From positions 29,985-93,984 of the forward strand of contig CAMYMR010000005.1 of the NCBI GenBank assembly GCA_947259285.1: a stretch of DNA of 64,000 bases, given 5' to 3'. The stretch comes from an uncultured Woeseiaceae bacterium (GTDB lineage Bacteria; Pseudomonadota; Gammaproteobacteria; Steroidobacterales; Woeseiaceae). Shown in pieces: positions 47,429 through 56,466 of this stretch. The position numbers were made by a program, and so were the translations under genes. The notes under the pieces are model-generated. The model saw only the letters and a list, made by a program, of their open reading frames with translations. It was not told the origin of the DNA and did not search any database. Position 1 is the first letter of the stretch. Every line of letters starts with the position of its first letter.

Positions 47429-47486
47429 TCGAACCCCTGTTACCGCCGTGAGAGGGCGGCGTCCTAAACCACTAGACGAAGGGAGC
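47429..47486 (-). pseudogene. 3'-truncated tRNA-Glu copy
   Basis: 58 bases are identical to the tRNA-Glu gene (47126-47183), covering its 5' end through the first part of the T-loop. After the T-loop TTCGA the sequence changes to TCCGAGGCTGG, so the 3' half of the T-stem, the 3' acceptor strand and CCA are absent. It keeps its own promoter. It cannot fold into a tRNA and is a relic of a tandem duplication. Confidence 0.85.
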
Positions 47487-47516
47487 GGAGTCGTCGCCGG
47501 TCCTCGTGGGAGCGCT

Positions 47517-47544
47517 ATTATACGACCGGATCCCAAATGCTCAA
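47517..47544 (-). promoter_or_regulatory. Promoter of the truncated tRNA-Glu copy
   Basis: TTGAGC (47539-47544) and TATAAT (47517-47522) with a 16-base spacer on the minus strand match the promoter of the intact tRNA gene. The hexamers are identical while the spacer bases differ. It would still drive transcription toward the intact tRNA. Confidence 0.7.
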
Positions 47545-47638
47545 GCGGTGCTTCAACCGATTTGTCGCACAGCGAGCGCGTGGCAGCGACAGGCTGCTAT
47601 CATAAGCCGCAAATTATGGTCTGCAGGCGGAATAGCAT

Positions 47639-48955
47639 TTGAAAAATAGCGGTAGTCCGCGGTCTCACGCGCCGAAGATCATCCCGCGCGCCGCTCACAA
47701 CGTTTCGCGGAAAGAATTCTCCAAGAGCGCGCTCAAAGTACTGTACCGCCTGGACAAGGCGGGATATCAGTCGTTCCTGGTGGGCGGCTGCGTACGCGAC
47801 GCCATGCTTGAGCTCCACCCAAAGGACTTCGACGTCGCTACGAACGCGACACCGGATGAGGTTCGGGCGCTGTTTGGAAACTGCCGATTGATCGGCCGCC
47901 GCTTTCGGCTTGCCCATGTCCGGTTTGGGCGCGAAATTATCGAGGTGGCTACGTTTCGCGCTGCCGCAATTCACGTCGATGACGATGTGGAACACGATCG
48001 CGAAGGACGAATCCTGCGCGACAACGTTTACGGCAGCATCGATGAAGACGTATGGCGGCGAGACTTCACCTGCAATGCGCTGTACTACAACATTGCGGAT
48101 TTCAGCATCTGGGACTATACGGGTGGCGTAGAGGACGTTGAACGTCGCCAGCTCGTACTGATTGGAGATCCGGAACAGCGCCTGCGCGAGGATCCGGTGC
48201 GGATGCTCAGGGCGATCCGATTTGCTGCAAAGCTCGAGTTTTCGATCGATCCGGCTGTCGTCCGGGCGATTCATCATCACGCCGGGCTTTTGACGAATGT
48301 GCCAGCCGCGCGTCTGTTCGACGAGTTCCTGAAACTCTTTCAGTCGGGCCATGCGGAGCGCACATTCGAACTGCTGCGCGAGCATGGACTATTCGCCGAG
48401 ATGTTTCCTGCGACGGAACAGGAGCTGGCGCGGGATAGCGACTTTTTGCGATTTGTACTGGCAGCCGTCCGCAATACCGACCGTAGAGTTCACGCCGGCA
48501 AGTCGGTTACGCCTATGTTCTTGCTAGGGGTATTTTTCTGGGCACCAGTCAGAAAGCTGGCCGAGATCCGCCGCGTCCAGGAAAAAATGCCTGAGTCGCA
48601 GGCGCTCAGCGTTGCGGCATACGATCTCGTCGCCCAACAACAAAGACGTATTTCGATTCCGCGCCGATTTACAGTACCGATGCGCGAGATGCTCGCATTG
48701 CAGCCGCGATTCCTGCAAATGCGTGGCAAGCGGGCAATGAAACTATTGAGTCATCGGCGTTTTCGCGCCGCCTACGACTTCATGCTGTTGCGCGCAAGAA
48801 CCGGTCAGATTGCGGGTGAAACAGCGGATTTCTGGACCGACGTGCAAACGCAGTCAGGTGACGAGCGCGCCGCGAGTTTTCAGCTCAATGCACGGCCCGC
48901 AAAACAGCGCCGCCCGCGTGGACGTCGACGCCGTAAAAAGCCGCAGGTTCCGTGA
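47639..48955 (+). CDS. pcnB: Poly(A) polymerase I
   Basis: PcnB adds poly(A) tails to RNA, marking it for decay. The 438-residue protein has the nucleotidyltransferase core SFLVGGCVRDAMLELHPKDF with the D-x-D metal site in KDFDVATNA, then RDFTCNALYYN and RMLRAIRFAAKLEF, and a very basic C-terminus (RRPRGRRRRKK) for RNA binding. The TTG at 47639 is the start chosen. pcnB-folK is a conserved pair; the two frames are separated by 16 bases. Confidence 0.94.
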   Translation: MKNSGSPRSHAPKIIPRAAHNVSRKEFSKSALKVLYRLDKAGYQSFLVGGCVRDAMLELHPKDFDVATNATPDEVRALFGNCRLIGRRFRLAHVRFGREIIEVATFRAAAIHVDDDVEHDREGRILRDNVYGSIDEDVWRRDFTCNALYYNIADFSIWDYTGGVEDVERRQLVLIGDPEQRLREDPVRMLRAIRFAAKLEFSIDPAVVRAIHHHAGLLTNVPAARLFDEFLKLFQSGHAERTFELLREHGLFAEMFPATEQELARDSDFLRFVLAAVRNTDRRVHAGKSVTPMFLLGVFFWAPVRKLAEIRRVQEKMPESQALSVAAYDLVAQQQRRISIPRRFTVPMREMLALQPRFLQMRGKRAMKLLSHRRFRAAYDFMLLRARTGQIAGETADFWTDVQTQSGDERAASFQLNARPAKQRRPRGRRRRKKPQVP

Positions 48956-48971
48956 ACCCCGAACGCCTAAT

Positions 48972-49478
48972 ATGTTGAGCGCCGCATCACCGCATTGGCG
49001 ACCGGCTTACATCGGTCTGGGCAGTAATCTGCAGGGGCCGGTGGCCCAGCTCGAAAGCGCGTTCGATCTGCTGGCTGCCATTCCTGAGACCCGATTGATA
49101 GCAAGGTCATCACTTTATCGTTCCGCCCCATTTGGCGGGGTCGAGCAGCCCGATTTTGTTAACGCGGCGGCGTCAATGTTGACGCAACTCACCGCGCGGC
49201 AGCTGTTCGCCGAACTCAAGGGGATTGAGAGGCGGCGTGGACGCGATCAGGGTGGTGTGCGCTGGGGCCCGCGCGTTCTTGACCTGGACCTGCTCATTTA
49301 TGGCGCTGAGCACATTGATGAGCCAGATCTGATCGTTCCTCATCCGGGCATCGCAGACAGAAATTTTGTATTGTTGCCGTTATTGGATGTCGCGCCGGGT
49401 CTTGTAATTTCAGACCTGGGGCCGATATCACGCATCCCGATCAACCGGCATGAGCCGGAGATTTCACGCATCTTGTAA
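48972..49478 (+). CDS. folK: 2-amino-4-hydroxy-6-hydroxymethyldihydropteridine pyrophosphokinase
   Basis: HPPK transfers pyrophosphate to the pterin in folate synthesis. From ATG 48972 (MLSAASPHWRPAYIGLGSNL) it has 168 residues. Family motifs: YIGLGSNLQ, RSSLYRSAPFGGVEQPDFVNAA, ERRRGRDQGGVRWGPRVLDLD and VPHPGIADRNFVLLPLLD. The longer open frame upstream overlaps pcnB and was discarded. It is followed by the kinase gene after nine bases. Confidence 0.95.
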   Translation: MLSAASPHWRPAYIGLGSNLQGPVAQLESAFDLLAAIPETRLIARSSLYRSAPFGGVEQPDFVNAAASMLTQLTARQLFAELKGIERRRGRDQGGVRWGPRVLDLDLLIYGAEHIDEPDLIVPHPGIADRNFVLLPLLDVAPGLVISDLGPISRIPINRHEPEISRIL

Positions 49479-49487
49479 AGGAAACCA

Positions 49488-50162
49488 GTGGCAGTAAGCC
49501 AGCTGAAACAATCCGGTAACGCATCGCGATATATCGCGATCGAGGGACCGATCGGTGTGGGCAAGACCGCTCTGGCAAGGCGCCTCGCAGAGAGCCTGTC
49601 GGCCGACCTCGTGCTCGAGGACTTTGAAGAAAACCCGTTCCTGGAACGATTTTACAGGGACGGCCGCGCCGCCGCTTTGCCCGCTCAAATGTTTTTCCTG
49701 TTTGCCAGAGCTCGACAGATCGAAGACCTTCGACAGTCCGATCTATTTACTAAGGTGCAGATATCAGACTATTTATTTACTCGTGACCGTTTGTTTGCAG
49801 AATTGAACCTCGATTCCGAGGAGCTGAAACTCTACAATCAAATCGTCGACAAGCTCGCGGTGGATCCGCCGATACCCGATCTCGTTATTTATCTGCAGGC
49901 GTCCGTTGATGCAATTATGGGCCGACTGGCGCGGCGAAATGCGCGATACGATCGATTCGTTGACAGAGATTACGTCGAAAAGTTGATCGACGCCTATGCG
50001 CGGTTTTTCCACACTTATGATGAAGGCCCGTTGTTGATAGTTAATGCGTCGCAGATTGATCCCGTCAATAACGATGCCGATTACGAGCAGCTGTTTCAGC
50101 AAATTGAGCGCACCACGGGCGGCCGGCACTTTTTCAATCCGGTTGCTGCGGCGTTAGCATAA
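49488..50162 (+). CDS. Deoxynucleoside kinase family protein
   Basis: This 224-residue P-loop kinase has IAIEGPIGVGKTALARRL (16-33, Walker A), an FLFARARQIEDL helix, DYLFTRDRLFAE (DR motif region) and ARYDRFVDRDYVEKL (lid arginines). This is the deoxyadenosine/deoxyguanosine kinase fold. Its place between folK and panB is conserved in many gammaproteobacteria, where it is annotated only as a dNK. The preferred nucleoside cannot be deduced. The start is GTG 49488. Confidence 0.88.
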   Translation: MAVSQLKQSGNASRYIAIEGPIGVGKTALARRLAESLSADLVLEDFEENPFLERFYRDGRAAALPAQMFFLFARARQIEDLRQSDLFTKVQISDYLFTRDRLFAELNLDSEELKLYNQIVDKLAVDPPIPDLVIYLQASVDAIMGRLARRNARYDRFVDRDYVEKLIDAYARFFHTYDEGPLLIVNASQIDPVNNDADYEQLFQQIERTTGGRHFFNPVAAALA

Positions 50163-50176
50163 AGGGCCCCAAAGCC

Positions 50177-51007
50177 ATGTATACCCATCTCGAACAGCGT
50201 GGCATGCCTGAGCCACCGGTCAATATCTCGACCCTTAGGAAGATGAAACGGGCCGGCGAGCCCATCGCCTGCCTGACTGCTTATGACGCCAGCTACGCGG
50301 CGCTGGTCGATGCGGCGCGCACCGATCTGGTGCTGGTGGGGGATTCGCTCGGAATGGTTATCCAGGGACATGACACAACCGTTCCGGTGACGGTTGATGA
50401 CATTATCTACCACTCGCGCGTTGTTGCGCGTGGGCTGCATCGGGCGTTTCTCGTCGCTGATATGCCGTTCATGAGTTATACGGAGCCGGCCCAGGCGCTC
50501 GACAACGCGGTACGCCTGATGCAAGAGGGCGGCGCAATGATGGTCAAGCTGGAAGGTGGCGACGGTCAGATCGAGATCGTTGAACACCTGGCGCGCCACG
50601 ATATTCCCGTCTGCGCCCACCTTGGGCTAAAACCACAGTCGGTGCATAAGATTGGCGGATTCAAAGTGCAGGGACGGGAACCGGATCAGGTCGAGGAAAT
50701 GCGGCAGTCCGCGGAGCGGCTGCAGAATGCCGGTGCCGATCTCGTATTGCTCGAATGCATACCGAATGAGGCCGGAAGATTGATACGAGACGCGCTGGAA
50801 GTACCGGTTATTGGCATCGGGGCCGGCCCGGATGTTGATGGGCAGATTCTTGTGCTGTACGACATTCTTGACATTACCCAGGGCCGTACGCCCAGATTCG
50901 TCAGGAATTTTCAGGCCGAGTGCACATCGCCGCTGGCGGCAGTGACGTCTTATGTTCGCGCCGTAAAGGACCGAAGTTATCCGGCGACAGAGCACTGCTT
51001 TTCCTAA
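50177..51007 (+). CDS. panB: 3-methyl-2-oxobutanoate hydroxymethyltransferase
   Basis: PanB makes ketopantoate from ketoisovalerate and methylene-THF. The 276-residue protein has the signature DSLGMVIQGHDTTVPVTVDD (about 56-75), the substrate and Mg2+ region MVKLEGG, HLGLKPQSVHKIGGFKVQG and LLECIPNEAG with the catalytic glutamate. Together with panC downstream it forms the pantothenate branch. Confidence 0.96.
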   Translation: MYTHLEQRGMPEPPVNISTLRKMKRAGEPIACLTAYDASYAALVDAARTDLVLVGDSLGMVIQGHDTTVPVTVDDIIYHSRVVARGLHRAFLVADMPFMSYTEPAQALDNAVRLMQEGGAMMVKLEGGDGQIEIVEHLARHDIPVCAHLGLKPQSVHKIGGFKVQGREPDQVEEMRQSAERLQNAGADLVLLECIPNEAGRLIRDALEVPVIGIGAGPDVDGQILVLYDILDITQGRTPRFVRNFQAECTSPLAAVTSYVRAVKDRSYPATEHCFS

Positions 51008-51029
51008 TCCATAACAGGAAGTGACCGCC

Positions 51030-51878
51030 ATGCACGTCGTAACCAGCAAGCAAGAGCTTGCCGAGCATATCGCGGAGTGGCGCCATAATGATGAGCATGT
51101 GGCGCTTGTTCCGACCATGGGAAGTCTTCATGCCGGACATCTTGCGCTCGTCGAACTCGCGCGCGAGCATGCGGAACGCGTCGTCGTCAGCATTTTCGTG
51201 AATCCGACGCAGTTTGCCGAGGGTGAAGATTTCGAGAACTATCCGCGATCGCTTGAAAGAGACAAGCTAAGGCTGAAAACAACCGGGACAGACCTGATTT
51301 TTGCCCCTGAGGCAACCACGGTATACCCGTTCGGCATCGAGAACGCCACGATAGTTTCGGTTCCGGGCCTGACCGAAAACTTCTGCGGCGCGTCGCGTCC
51401 GGGGCACTTCGACGGTGTGACAACCGTGGTTGCACGGCTCTTTGCGCTAGCGCAACCGGACGTCGCTGTATTCGGACAAAAAGACTATCAGCAGCAGCTT
51501 GTCATCCGACGCATGGTGGAAGACATGAATCTGCCGGTTTCGATTATCACGAGCGAGACCATCCGCGAAGACGACGGTCTGGCCATGAGTTCGCGCAACG
51601 CGTACCTGGATGAAGAGCAGCGCACAATCGCGCCGATGCTGTACGCAGAACTGAGCGCCGTGGGAAACGAGCTACAGAATGGTCGACGGGACTTCGCCGA
51701 ACTGGAATCGGCGGCGCAGCAGCGATTAATGGATGCAGGTTTCGTCGTGGAATATTTCGCTATTCGTCGCGCACTGAACCTCGAGGTTCCGGACAGAGAC
51801 TGCGACGACCTGGTGGTTCTCGTCGCCGCCAAACTGGGCGACGCACGCCTTATCGACAATATCGTCGTCACTGTTTAG
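51030..51878 (+). CDS. panC: Pantothenate synthetase
   Basis: PanC condenses pantoate and beta-alanine using ATP. ATG 51030 (MHVVTSKQELAEHIAEW) has AGGAAG eight bases upstream and is preferred over GTG 51021, giving 282 residues. Motifs: VPTMGSLHAGHLAL (HIGH-like), VSIFVNPTQFAEGEDFENYPR, FGQKDYQQ and AMSSRNAYLDEEQR (KMSKS-like). It is convergent with the GGDEF gene 14 bases on. Confidence 0.96.
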   Translation: MHVVTSKQELAEHIAEWRHNDEHVALVPTMGSLHAGHLALVELAREHAERVVVSIFVNPTQFAEGEDFENYPRSLERDKLRLKTTGTDLIFAPEATTVYPFGIENATIVSVPGLTENFCGASRPGHFDGVTTVVARLFALAQPDVAVFGQKDYQQQLVIRRMVEDMNLPVSIITSETIREDDGLAMSSRNAYLDEEQRTIAPMLYAELSAVGNELQNGRRDFAELESAAQQRLMDAGFVVEYFAIRRALNLEVPDRDCDDLVVLVAAKLGDARLIDNIVVTV

Positions 51879-51892
51879 ACGACGCTTCCCCT

Positions 51893-52861
51893 TTATTCGG
51901 ATACGACGTTCCTGCCCGCATGTTTTGCTCGATACAGCGCGGCATCGGCGTCGCGGATCAGTCTGTCGAGCGTGCTTCCCCGCTGCAATTCGGCAATGCC
52001 CATCGAAATCTTGACGGGAATTTGAATCAAAGAGTCATCCCCATCGCCGGTGCCGCCGCAGACGGCTAGCCGCGCTCGCTCTGCAATCACGAGGGCCTGC
52101 TTCGTGTCGACGCCTGGCAGAAGAACAGCAAACTCATCACCACCGTATCGAACTAACAGATCATTTGGGCGGAATTGAGTGCGGAGAATTTTGGCAACCG
52201 ATGAGAGTACCCGGTCCCCGGCGATATGGCCGAACATATCGTTAAATTTCTTGAAATTGTCGACGTCAATCATGATGAATGTCACGGGATCGCCCTTTTC
52301 GATGCAATAAGCGATCTCGTCATCAAACGTCTCCTGCATTGCGTGCCGATTGGCAAGGCCGGTAAGCGCATCGGTTGTGGCATGGCGTTCGAATTTCCGC
52401 ATTTCGCCGAAGCTATCTGCGATGACTCGGTTATGGCTCCGGACGCGCTCCGACAGGACAACCAGCAGGTTCTTCGCGAATGCGTGCGACGCATCGACCA
52501 TCTTCCACAACACGGACTGATGGATGACCAGCATGTGCGTATCTTCGGCGCCAATTACGTAGGCCGAAGGGTCGCGGTCCTCGATAATCGACATTTCACC
52601 GACACAGGCGCCGGCTTCCATGGTCGTAAGAATCGGCGCGTCCGGCGAGCCCAGGTGAATGTTCAAACTGCCCGATAGAACGATAAACACGTTCTCATTT
52701 TTTGCGCCAGGAGACAGCAGCAATTCGCCGGTCGAAATATCACGGCGATCGCAGCACTGCAGTAGCTCATGGATGTCGTCCGGATAGACGCCCTTGAATA
52801 GCTCGAGCCCGGACAGCAGCGAACGCCGGTAATCCGAATTTGTGGCCAGTGATTCCTGCAA
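51893..52861 (-). CDS. Diguanylate cyclase with cyclic-nucleotide-binding domain
   Basis: This 322-residue protein has an N-terminal CRP-like cNMP-binding domain (about 15-130; GELLLSPGAKNENVFIVLSG, then GACVGEMSIIEDRDPSA). A short helix precedes the GGDEF domain (about 160-320) with the intact active-site motif GGDEF at 240-244 and the product-inhibition I-site R231-x-x-D234. It should therefore make c-di-GMP and be feedback-inhibited. It has no membrane helix, so it is cytoplasmic, and its activity is probably modulated by ligand binding at the N-terminus. The true ligand is unknown. Confidence 0.92.
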   Translation of the reverse strand: MQESLATNSDYRRSLLSGLELFKGVYPDDIHELLQCCDRRDISTGELLLSPGAKNENVFIVLSGSLNIHLGSPDAPILTTMEAGACVGEMSIIEDRDPSAYVIGAEDTHMLVIHQSVLWKMVDASHAFAKNLLVVLSERVRSHNRVIADSFGEMRKFERHATTDALTGLANRHAMQETFDDEIAYCIEKGDPVTFIMIDVDNFKKFNDMFGHIAGDRVLSSVAKILRTQFRPNDLLVRYGGDEFAVLLPGVDTKQALVIAERARLAVCGGTGDGDDSLIQIPVKISMGIAELQRGSTLDRLIRDADAALYRAKHAGRNVVSE

Positions 52862-52980
52862 GTGCTTATTCCCTGCCGAAAAGAAGAGATTGTCTCGCCT
52901 AAGGCGTCATTCGAACTATCGACTGGGACACACTATTGGTGCCAGGCATCACTTTGTCGGCGTTAAATGGCCGGTCAGGC

Positions 52981-53847
52981 TTAATCGGCGAGCAGTTCTT
53001 CGCGAGCCTCGAGAAACTCCTGACGATCATCGTCGGAGGGTTCCGGGTAACGGAGCCCTATGCTCTGCAAGGTCGCAATGATGATGTCTGCCACGCGTGC
53101 CCGCATGTACGGCTTGTCGTCAGCCGGAATCGCGTACCACGGCGCCCAGGGACGTGACGTTGCGTTTAGCGCGGCTTCGTAGGCTTTCATGTAATCGTTC
53201 CACGAGCGGCGTTCGACGACGTCACGGGGTTCGAATTTCCAGTTCTTGTCCTGATCGTCGAGACGCGCGAGGAATCGCCGCTTTTGTTCGTCCCTCGATA
53301 CGTTTAGCCAGAATTTGAGAATAACGGTGCCATTTCGCGCGAGATGTTGCTCTTGCTGCCGGATTGACGTCAGTCGTTCGTCCCATATTGTCTCGAGATC
53401 AATCTCACCCGGCAATTGCTGGTAGCCGAGGATCTCGGGGTGGACGCGAACCACCAGAACCTCCTCGTATTGACTGCGGTTGAAGATCCCGATTCGTCCG
53501 CGCTCCGGCAAGCGGCAGGTCGTGCGCCACAAAAAATCGTGATCAAGCTCGAGGCTGGACGGCTTCTTGAAGCTGAAGACCTGGCAGCCGGAAGGATCCA
53601 CGCCTTGCATCACGGACCGGATCGTGCTGTCTTTTCCTGCCGCATCCATCGCCTGGAAGACCAGCAAGACGGCGTGACGATCACCGGCCGCAAGGACTCG
53701 CTGCAGCTTGTTCAGGTCTTCGGTGCGCTTCCGTCGGTGCTTGCCTTTGTGCCGTTGGCCGTCAGTCTGCGGCGTCGTGCTGGCGGATGCTACGTTAAAG
53801 CTTTCGTCATAGGGCACAAGGTAGGGTGAATCGGGTGCCTCAAACAT
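52981..53847 (-). CDS. ppk2: Polyphosphate kinase 2 family protein
   Basis: ATG 53847 (MFEAPDSPYLVPYDESF) gives 288 residues, overlapping the queG end by eight bases. PPK2 signatures: Walker A FQAMDAAGKDSTIRSVM, then VFSFKKPSSLELDHDFLWR, RIGIFNRSQYEEVLVVRVHP (lid and Walker B-like) and KNWKFEPRDVVERRSWNDYM. These fit the short PPK2 branch that phosphorylates AMP, ADP or GDP with polyphosphate; which nucleotide cannot be told. A longer frame upstream overlaps queG and is not used. Confidence 0.92.
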   Translation of the reverse strand: MFEAPDSPYLVPYDESFNVASASTTPQTDGQRHKGKHRRKRTEDLNKLQRVLAAGDRHAVLLVFQAMDAAGKDSTIRSVMQGVDPSGCQVFSFKKPSSLELDHDFLWRTTCRLPERGRIGIFNRSQYEEVLVVRVHPEILGYQQLPGEIDLETIWDERLTSIRQQEQHLARNGTVILKFWLNVSRDEQKRRFLARLDDQDKNWKFEPRDVVERRSWNDYMKAYEAALNATSRPWAPWYAIPADDKPYMRARVADIIIATLQSIGLRYPEPSDDDRQEFLEAREELLAD

Positions 53848-54904
53848 TGTCGGTCTCCGTTTGTTTCGAATGGTGTTGCCGCAGCGCCCAGCGTACGTGT
53901 TCCGCGACCAGTTCAGAATCGTCATGCTGCCGCGTTTGCAGAGCTCCGACAACCTCGGCGGTCGTCCTTGCGTTTCCCAGGGCAACGGCGAGATTGCGCA
54001 ACCAGCGCTCGTAGCCGATCCGTCGGATCGCGTTTCCTTCGGTTCTCCGTAGCCAGGTTTCTTCGTCCCAGGAAAAGAGATCCGCGAGCTCGGCGGATTC
54101 CAAACCGTGCCGCGGGGCAAAATCCGCTTCACCGCTTGTCCGGGCAAACTTGTTCCAGGGGCAAAAGATCTGGCAGTCATCACAGCCGTAGATACGGTTG
54201 CCGATTGCCTTTCGAAATTCGACAGGAATCGAGTCTTTCAGCTCGATCGTCAGGTAGGAGATACAGCGCCGTGCGTCCAGAGTATACGGTGCCACGATGG
54301 CACGGGTAGGGCAGACGTCGATGCATGCGACGCAGCTGCCGCAGTGTGATTGTTCCGCCTGGTCAACCGGGAGGGGCAGGTCGGTGTAGAGTTCGCCAAG
54401 AAAAAACCAGGAACCATCATCGCGGTTGATCAAATTGGTATGTTTCCCGATCCAGCCGATGCCGGCTTTTTCCGCAATCGCTTTTTCGAGCACCGGCGCA
54501 CTGTCAACGAATACGCGGTAGCCGAACTTACCGATTCTCGCCTCGATTCGATTCGCTAACTTCTGCAGTCGTTTGCGAAGCACTTTATGGTAATCACGAC
54601 CGAGCGCATACCGGGAAACATAAGCGCGTGACTCGTGATCGAGCAGTCCCCTTGCCGCCGTCTGATCTTCCGGCAGGTAGTCCATACGTACAGAGATAAC
54701 GCGCAACGTCCCCGGGACGAGCTCGTCCGGCCGGCTGCGCTTGCTGCCATGGCGCTCCATATAGTCCATAGCGCCGTGAAAACGGGCGGACAGCCAGCTC
54801 CGAAGCCGTTCCTCAGCCACGGACAGATCGATGTCAGTGACGCCGGCCTGCTGGAAGCCGAGCTCCGTCGACCATTGGAGGACCTCGGCCTTCAGAGCCG
54901 CCAT
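53840..54904 (-). CDS. queG: Epoxyqueuosine reductase QueG
   Basis: QueG is a cobalamin and 4Fe-4S enzyme that reduces epoxyqueuosine in tRNA to queuosine. From ATG 54904 (MAALKAEVLQWSTELGFQQAG) it has 354 residues. Features: RYALGRDYHKVLRKRLQ, VDSAPVLEKAIAEKAGIGW, two ferredoxin clusters CGSCVACIDVCPTRAI and GCDDCQIFCPWNKFA, and a C-terminal HEAT-like helical part. It is divergent from nnr with 73 bases between; this neighbourhood is conserved. Confidence 0.95.
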   Translation of the reverse strand: MAALKAEVLQWSTELGFQQAGVTDIDLSVAEERLRSWLSARFHGAMDYMERHGSKRSRPDELVPGTLRVISVRMDYLPEDQTAARGLLDHESRAYVSRYALGRDYHKVLRKRLQKLANRIEARIGKFGYRVFVDSAPVLEKAIAEKAGIGWIGKHTNLINRDDGSWFFLGELYTDLPLPVDQAEQSHCGSCVACIDVCPTRAIVAPYTLDARRCISYLTIELKDSIPVEFRKAIGNRIYGCDDCQIFCPWNKFARTSGEADFAPRHGLESAELADLFSWDEETWLRRTEGNAIRRIGYERWLRNLAVALGNARTTAEVVGALQTRQHDDSELVAEHVRWALRQHHSKQTETDNV

Positions 54905-54977
54905 ATCGGTATTGCCGTATGCGTTCGTGGATATCGTCAATGTCGGATCCAGGCTGAGTGACAGTATAATCCTCAGG

Positions 54978-56456
54978 ATGCAGTCCTTACCTGCTGACAT
55001 CTATTCTGTTGCGTCGGTGCGTGAAATCGATCGGACCGCAATCGAGGATCACGGCATTCCCGGCTACACCTTGATGACCCGGGCCGGCGAGGCAGCGGTG
55101 CGCGCCGCGCGTCGACGATTTCCCAATGCACGGCGTTGGCAGGTTATTTGCGGCGCCGGCAATAATGGCGGTGACGGCTATGTCGTCGCGCGACTCGCCG
55201 CCAGCGACGGAATCGTCGTGTCGGTTCTCGCGCTGGTTGATCCGACGAAATTGTCAGGCGATGCGGCGGTGGCTCATGAGGATTTTGTCGCTGCAGGCGG
55301 TGTTGTGACGCCATGGGCAGGCGAACTGGATGAGCAGGCAGAACTGCTGGTCGACGCGATCCTCGGCAGCGGTCTCGAGCGCGAGGTTCGCGGCACGTTC
55401 GCGGAAGCGGTGTCGGCGATCAATGCACACGGTGCGATGGTGATGGCGCTGGATATTCCCACGGGAATCCACGGCGACACCGGCAAGGTGCTTGGCTGTG
55501 CCGTTAATGCGGACCTTACTATGACGTTCGTTGGCTTGAAGGCCGGGCTGTTTCTCGACGCTGCGGCCGGTTTCCGAGGGGACTTGATGTATGACGGCCT
55601 CGACATCCCGGAAGCGTGTCTCAGCGAGGTCAGCCCCGAATTCCGCCGTATTGACGACGGGCTACTGCGGCGCGTTTTTTCGCCACGCCCGCGGGCGTCA
55701 CACAAAGGTCATTTCGGCCATGTCCTCGTTATTGGCGGCGGCCCGGGGATGCCGGGCGCGGCAAGAATGTGCGGCGAGGCGGCCCTGCGTGCCGGCGCAG
55801 GTCGGGTCAGTATCGCGACCGCGCCCACACATGCAGCGTATCTTGCCGCGACACGGCCGGAACTCATGTCACACGGCGTCGAGGGTGCGGCCGACCTGGA
55901 TCCTCTGCTAGCAATTGCGGACGTCCTTGCGTTCGGCCCGGGGCTGGGGCGTTCCGCCTGGGCTAAAGAATTATTCGAGGTTGTTACGTCCGATTCGCGA
56001 CCTTCCGTCTGGGACGCAGACGCGCTGAACCTGTTGGCGGACCAACCCCATCGTGCCGAATCGCGAATCATCACGCCGCATCCCGGCGAGGCTGGGGTCC
56101 TGCTAGGGCGGCCCACCGCCGAGATTCAGTCGGACAGGATTGCAGCCGTTCGCGCGTTGCAGGAGAAATTCGGCGGAGTAGCGGTTCTAAAAGGCGCGGG
56201 CTCACTGATCTCTGCAGGTGAAACCACACCGTCAATTTGTACGTCCGGCAACCCCGGCATGGCGGTGGCCGGCATGGGCGACGTGCTGACGGGTATTGTC
56301 GCTGCCCTGCTTGCTCAGGGGCTCTCGCCGGCGGAGGCGGCGCAAGTAGGCGTTGAGAGCCATGCTCGCGCCGGCGATAGGGCCGCTGGTGGCGGCGAAC
56401 GCGGCCTGATCGCCTCGGATCTGATGACGGAGCTTCGGGCCGTCATTAATCCATGA
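54978..56456 (+). CDS. nnr: Bifunctional NAD(P)HX epimerase / dehydratase
   Basis: This enzyme repairs hydrated NAD(P)H. The 492-residue protein joins an N-terminal epimerase domain (YjeF_N, about 1-215: GAGNNGGDGYVVARL, LDIPTGIHGDTG) to a C-terminal ADP/ATP-dependent dehydratase domain (about 225-492: KGHFGHVLVIGGGPGMPGAA, ITPHPGEAG, KGAGS, SGNPGMAVAGMGDVL). The start at 54978 was chosen because the upstream frame reads through queG's start region. Confidence 0.95.
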   Translation: MQSLPADIYSVASVREIDRTAIEDHGIPGYTLMTRAGEAAVRAARRRFPNARRWQVICGAGNNGGDGYVVARLAASDGIVVSVLALVDPTKLSGDAAVAHEDFVAAGGVVTPWAGELDEQAELLVDAILGSGLEREVRGTFAEAVSAINAHGAMVMALDIPTGIHGDTGKVLGCAVNADLTMTFVGLKAGLFLDAAAGFRGDLMYDGLDIPEACLSEVSPEFRRIDDGLLRRVFSPRPRASHKGHFGHVLVIGGGPGMPGAARMCGEAALRAGAGRVSIATAPTHAAYLAATRPELMSHGVEGAADLDPLLAIADVLAFGPGLGRSAWAKELFEVVTSDSRPSVWDADALNLLADQPHRAESRIITPHPGEAGVLLGRPTAEIQSDRIAAVRALQEKFGGVAVLKGAGSLISAGETTPSICTSGNPGMAVAGMGDVLTGIVAALLAQGLSPAEAAQVGVESHARAGDRAAGGGERGLIASDLMTELRAVINP

Positions 56457-56466
56457 GTTCTACCCG

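Noticed and set aside
47237..47467. Short frame across the spacer and the truncated tRNA copy.
   Set aside because: It runs through tRNA sequence and GC-rich palindromes, with no protein-like features.
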